A stretch of 64,000 nt of DNA from Chloroflexota bacterium (GTDB lineage: Bacteria > Chloroflexota > Dehalococcoidia > Lucifugimonadales > Lucifugimonadaceae), in the NCBI GenBank assembly GCA_002721615.1, contig PBKW01000009.1, positions 1 through 64,000 on the forward strand, given 5' to 3'. Below the pieces are notes generated by a model that saw only the letters and a list, made by a program, of their open reading frames with translations, was not told where the DNA came from and did not search any database. The first letter of the stretch is position 1. Every line of letters begins with the position of its first letter. Shown here one piece after another: positions 61,254 to 64,000 of the stretch. The position numbers were made by a program, and so were the translations under genes.

Positions 61254-61910
61254 ATGAAATTAGTAGTAAAAAATAATTTAGGAAAATCATCTGGATCAGT
61301 TACTGTTGATGATTCTGTTTGGTCAGTTCAAGTTAATGAAGGACTTATTCATCAAGTGGTTACATCTCAGCTTAATAATCTTAGGCAAGGCAATCATGAA
61401 ACTAAAAGAAGAAGAGATGTTGAATATTCTACTGCTAAGATGAGACCTCAGAAAGGTAGTGGAAGAGCAAGATTGGGTAGTAGATCATCTATGTTACAAG
61501 GTGGTAGTGTCGCGCATGGACCTCATAAAAAAGAATATAAAGATAGAATACCTACTAAAATTCGAAGATCTGCGTTGAAAATGATTTTGTCAGATAAAAT
61601 TAGTAATGGAAACATAAATATTATAGATAAATTGCAAACTAATTCTCCTAGTACTAAATATATCGCAGATATAGTAAAAGAATTAGGATTATCTGGAAAA
61701 ACTCTTCTACTTGTTGATTCTATTAATGAAAATTTAACTAAATCAGTAAGGAATATTCCTGATGTTAATATTTTAGATGTTTCTATTCTAAATGCTTTGG
61801 AAGCTTTAAAGAATAAGAATATTTTGATTACTAGAGATGCAGTGAAAAAAATTGATAAAACATGGGGCTCTAAGGCTTCTAATAATAAAAATGTTAAAGG
61901 TAAAGTTTAG
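61254..61910 (+). CDS. rplD: Ribosomal protein L4
   Basis: 218 residues. The conserved extended loop is QGNHETKRRRDVEYSTAKMR and QKGSGRARLGSRSSMLQGGS, followed by GPHKKEYKDRIPTKIRRSAL. Near its end come NALEALKNKNILITRDAVKK and a short tail. In other bacteria L4 also represses its own operon. It lies between L3 and L23. Confidence 0.96.
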   Translation: MKLVVKNNLGKSSGSVTVDDSVWSVQVNEGLIHQVVTSQLNNLRQGNHETKRRRDVEYSTAKMRPQKGSGRARLGSRSSMLQGGSVAHGPHKKEYKDRIPTKIRRSALKMILSDKISNGNINIIDKLQTNSPSTKYIADIVKELGLSGKTLLLVDSINENLTKSVRNIPDVNILDVSILNALEALKNKNILITRDAVKKIDKTWGSKASNNKNVKGKV

Positions 61911-61912
61911 GA

Positions 61913-62197
61913 ATGGATCCATATAGTATTATTATAAATCCAGTAGTAACTGAAAAATCTACCCTTCTTCAAGAGAAAGGTAAATATACTTTTGATGTTT
62001 ATAAGTCTTCTTCTAAAACAGATATTATTAGGGCTGTAGAAAATGTTTTTGATGTAAAAGTTGATTCGGTTAATACTTTTAATATAAAAGGTAAAACTAG
62101 AAGAGTTGGAAGAAATTTAGCTAAAAGACCTGATAAAAAAAGAGCTATAGTTACATTGAAATCAGGTGAATCTATACAATTGTTTGAGGGAACTTAG
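61913..62197 (+). CDS. rplW: Ribosomal protein L23
   Basis: 94 residues. DPYSIIINPVVTEKSTLLQE and KYTFDVYKSSSKTDIIRAVE, then VDSVNTFNIKGKTRRVGR, match L23. Its last base is followed at once by rplB. It sits at the peptide exit tunnel. Confidence 0.96.
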   Translation: MDPYSIIINPVVTEKSTLLQEKGKYTFDVYKSSSKTDIIRAVENVFDVKVDSVNTFNIKGKTRRVGRNLAKRPDKKRAIVTLKSGESIQLFEGT

Positions 62198-63028
62198 ATG
62201 CCATTAAAGAAATTTAAAGCTATAACACCGGGTCAAAGGAATAAAATTGCTTCGGATTTTTCTGAAATTACAGAAAAAAAACCTGAAAAATCTTTACTCA
62301 AACCTTTGAATAAAAAGGCTGGAAGAAGTAATTCGGGTAAGATTAGTGTTCGAAGAAGAGGTGGTGGTCATAAAAGAAAATATAGAATTATAGATTTTGA
62401 AAGAAGTGAAAGTAATTCATCGTATTTTGTTGAATCAATTCAATATGATCCAAACAGAAGTGCCAGAATAGCTTTAATAAAATCAGAAAGTGGTAAAAAA
62501 TCATATATTATTGCTCCTTTGGGTCTTGAGGTAGGTCAAAGTATATATAATGGAAAAGAACCAACAATTAGTTTAGGTAATTCATTTGCTCTTAAAGATA
62601 TTCCTGTAGGTACATTTGTTCATAATGTTGAAATTCATCCAGGTAAAGGAGCCCAACTAGCTAGAAGCGCAGGGACTGTTGTACAAGTAATGGCTCATGA
62701 ATATGGATATACTCTTTTAAGGTTACCTTCAGGCGAAGTTAGGAAAATATTGGATAGCTGTAGGGCTACAATAGGACAAGTAGGAAATATTGATCATAAA
62801 AACCAAAAATTGGGTAAAGCTGGGAAGAGTAGACATTTGGGTAAAAGGCCTAGCGTAAGAGGGTTAGCTATGAATCCATCAGATCATCCCCATGGTGGAG
62901 GAGAAGGTAAAACTGGTATAGGTATGCCAGGTCCAAAAACAAAATGGGGTATGCCTGCTTTAGGATATCGTACTAGAAAAAAGAAATCTTCTAGTAAACT
63001 AATATTAAGACGCAGGTATGATAAATAA
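62198..63028 (+). CDS. rplB: Ribosomal protein L2
   Basis: 276 residues. [18 protein letters not shown] opens it. The RNA-binding regions are [20 protein letters not shown] and [20 protein letters not shown], and the conserved end is [19 protein letters not shown] with the catalytic-centre histidine. It begins directly after rplW with no gap. Confidence 0.97.
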   Translation: MPLKKFKAITPGQRNKIASDFSEITEKKPEKSLLKPLNKKAGRSNSGKISVRRRGGGHKRKYRIIDFERSESNSSYFVESIQYDPNRSARIALIKSESGKKSYIIAPLGLEVGQSIYNGKEPTISLGNSFALKDIPVGTFVHNVEIHPGKGAQLARSAGTVVQVMAHEYGYTLLRLPSGEVRKILDSCRATIGQVGNIDHKNQKLGKAGKSRHLGKRPSVRGLAMNPSDHPHGGGEGKTGIGMPGPKTKWGMPALGYRTRKKKSSSKLILRRRYDK

Positions 63029-63040
63029 GAGGAATATTTA

Positions 63041-63322
63041 ATGTCAAGATCAACTAAAAAAGGACCTTTTGTAGATCCAAAATTATTAAAAAAAGTAATG
63101 AATGCTCAGGCTTCTAGTGGTAATAATATTAAAACATGGTCTAGAGCTTCAACGATTATTGAAGAAATGATAAATTTAACTATTTCAGTACATGATGGAA
63201 GAAGGTTTATACCTGTATTGATTACTGAAAATATGATAGGACATAAATTAGGAGAATTTGCTCCAACAAGAACTTTTCGAGGTCATTCTACTAGATCAGA
63301 TAGAATTTCAGAGGTTAGTTAA
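63041..63322 (+). CDS. rpsS: Ribosomal protein S19
   Basis: 93 residues beginning [57 protein letters not shown] and [17 protein letters not shown] follow. It is of normal length and position, with GAGG before the start. Confidence 0.97.
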   Translation: MSRSTKKGPFVDPKLLKKVMNAQASSGNNIKTWSRASTIIEEMINLTISVHDGRRFIPVLITENMIGHKLGEFAPTRTFRGHSTRSDRISEVS

Positions 63323-63334
63323 AGGAATTATTAA

Positions 63335-63673
63335 ATGACAGTAAAAGCTTATTATAAAAATTTAGATATTTCAGCAAAAAAAATCAGGCCTCTGATGAAT
63401 TTGATTAGAGGTTCAAGGGCAGTAGATGCTTTGGACACTTTATCTGTATATTCTTCTCCTGGTTCTCGGGTTCTAATTAAACTTATAAAATCTGCGTTAG
63501 CAAATGCAGAAGATCAAAATTTTTCATCCAATGATAATTTAAAAATTTCTATGATTATGGCTGACGAAGGGCCAATAATGAAAAGATACAGAGCTAAAGC
63601 AAGAGGTAGAGCTGGAGCTTTTAATAGACCTAGCAGTCACCTGACATTAGAACTTGATGAGGTAGGAGGATAA
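63335..63673 (+). CDS. rplV: Ribosomal protein L22
   Basis: 112 residues. YYKNLDISAKKIRPLMNLIR and IKSALANAEDQNFSSNDNLK are present, and the tunnel loop is EGPIMKRYRAKARGRAGAFN followed by RPSSHLTLELDE. This loop is where macrolide resistance changes arise in other bacteria. Confidence 0.96.
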   Translation: MTVKAYYKNLDISAKKIRPLMNLIRGSRAVDALDTLSVYSSPGSRVLIKLIKSALANAEDQNFSSNDNLKISMIMADEGPIMKRYRAKARGRAGAFNRPSSHLTLELDEVGG

Positions 63674-63675
63674 AA

Positions 63676-64000
63676 ATGGGTCAAAAAACACATCCGATTG
63701 GATTTAGGCTAGGAACTACTAGAGATTGGCAATCTAATTGGTTTGTCAATAAACCTAAGGATTATCGAAAACAAGTTTTGGAAGATCATAAAATTAGAGA
63801 ATTAATTAAAGGGAAGTATGAAGGTGCTGCTATCTCTAATATATCTATAGAAAGGGGCAACCAAGATTTGTCAGTTGTGATAAATACTGCTAGGCCTGGA
63901 ATAGTAATAGGTAGAGGTGGATCTAGAATAGATGAATTGAAATCTGATATAGAAAATTTAACAATGAAGATGGATAAGACTATCAAAAAGACTAAGGTAA
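63676..64000 (+). CDS. rpsC: Ribosomal protein S3 (partial, runs off the window)
   Basis: The ATG at 63676 starts two bases after the rplV stop, with GGAGG just before it. The first 108 residues read MGQKTHPIGFRLGTTRDWQS, then NWFVNKPKDYRKQVLEDHKI, and a KH domain with RPGIVIGRGGSRIDELKSDI. The C-terminal half lies beyond 64000. Confidence 0.96.
   Translation, partial: MGQKTHPIGFRLGTTRDWQSNWFVNKPKDYRKQVLEDHKIRELIKGKYEGAAISNISIERGNQDLSVVINTARPGIVIGRGGSRIDELKSDIENLTMKMDKTIKKTKV

Noticed and set aside
1..64000. CRISPR arrays, insertion sequences or prophage
   Set aside because: No regularly spaced repeats, transposase, integrase catalytic domain or phage structural gene was found; the recombinase-like domain at 30880-31743 belongs to a GreA fusion.

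Overview
The window is about 64 kb of very AT-rich, gene-dense bacterial DNA with short spacers, many overlapping genes and frequent TTG starts. It looks like a streamlined marine lineage. The gene set suggests a SAR202-like or Dehalococcoidia-like member of the Chloroflexota, but this is an inference from gene content and not proven. Supporting signs are an L-rhamnonate-dehydratase-like enolase, a type 2 lactate/malate dehydrogenase, a GMC oxidoreductase with its small subunit and a fused GlcD/GlcF-type dehydrogenase; a short YidC without the large Gram-negative periplasmic domain; a GlnR-like regulator beside glnA; and a GreA-like protein with an extra N-terminal recombinase-type helical domain.

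Layout. 1-5.1 kb: the end of a mannonate-dehydratase-like enzyme, a 1322-residue exported propeller/coiled-coil protein and a methyltransferase. 5.4-6.7 kb: ammonium transporter with a terminator. 6.8-10.0 kb: an accessory patch of small unknown proteins, a 62-bp direct repeat bounding three small genes, tRNA-Arg(CCT) and two lipoproteins. 10.0-15.0 kb: a sulfur locus. A threonine-synthase-like enzyme, a NIL-domain protein and a MoaD/ThiS-like sulfur carrier run leftward behind what reads as a SAM-II/SAM-V-type riboswitch plus terminator. A YeeE/YedE sulfur transporter, two TusA-like proteins and a rhodanese lipoprotein run rightward behind a short ORF rich in Cys codons, followed by mutually exclusive antiterminator and terminator folds. 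15-31.7 kb: photolyase, small membrane proteins, and a catabolic and transport region. 31.9-37.1 kb: rpmH-rnpA-yidD-(propeller lipoprotein)-yidC-jag, a pfkB-family kinase and tlyA. 37.2-43.1 kb: purF, purM, purH, a glycosyltransferase and pncB. 43.0-48.9 kb (leftward): nadE, htrA-like, recA, corC-like and tilS. 48.9-56.9 kb (leftward): a nitrogen operon of glnR-like regulator, glnA, gltB and gltD. 57.2-64 kb: rpsL-rpsG-fusA followed directly by the S10 operon up to a partial rpsC.

How it fits together. Ammonium imported by Amt is assimilated by GlnA and GltBD under the linked OmpR-type regulator. Sulfur taken up by the YeeE-type transporter would be passed by TusA and rhodanese proteins, while the SAM-controlled operon probably makes homocysteine/methionine using a protein-bound sulfur carrier. 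The most interesting part is the 400-bp divergent spacer at 11.78-12.17 kb, where one direction appears to sense SAM and the other charged tRNA-Cys. Second is a set of three related single-pass membrane proteins and three related lipoproteins, two of which sit at the end of the SAM-controlled operon.
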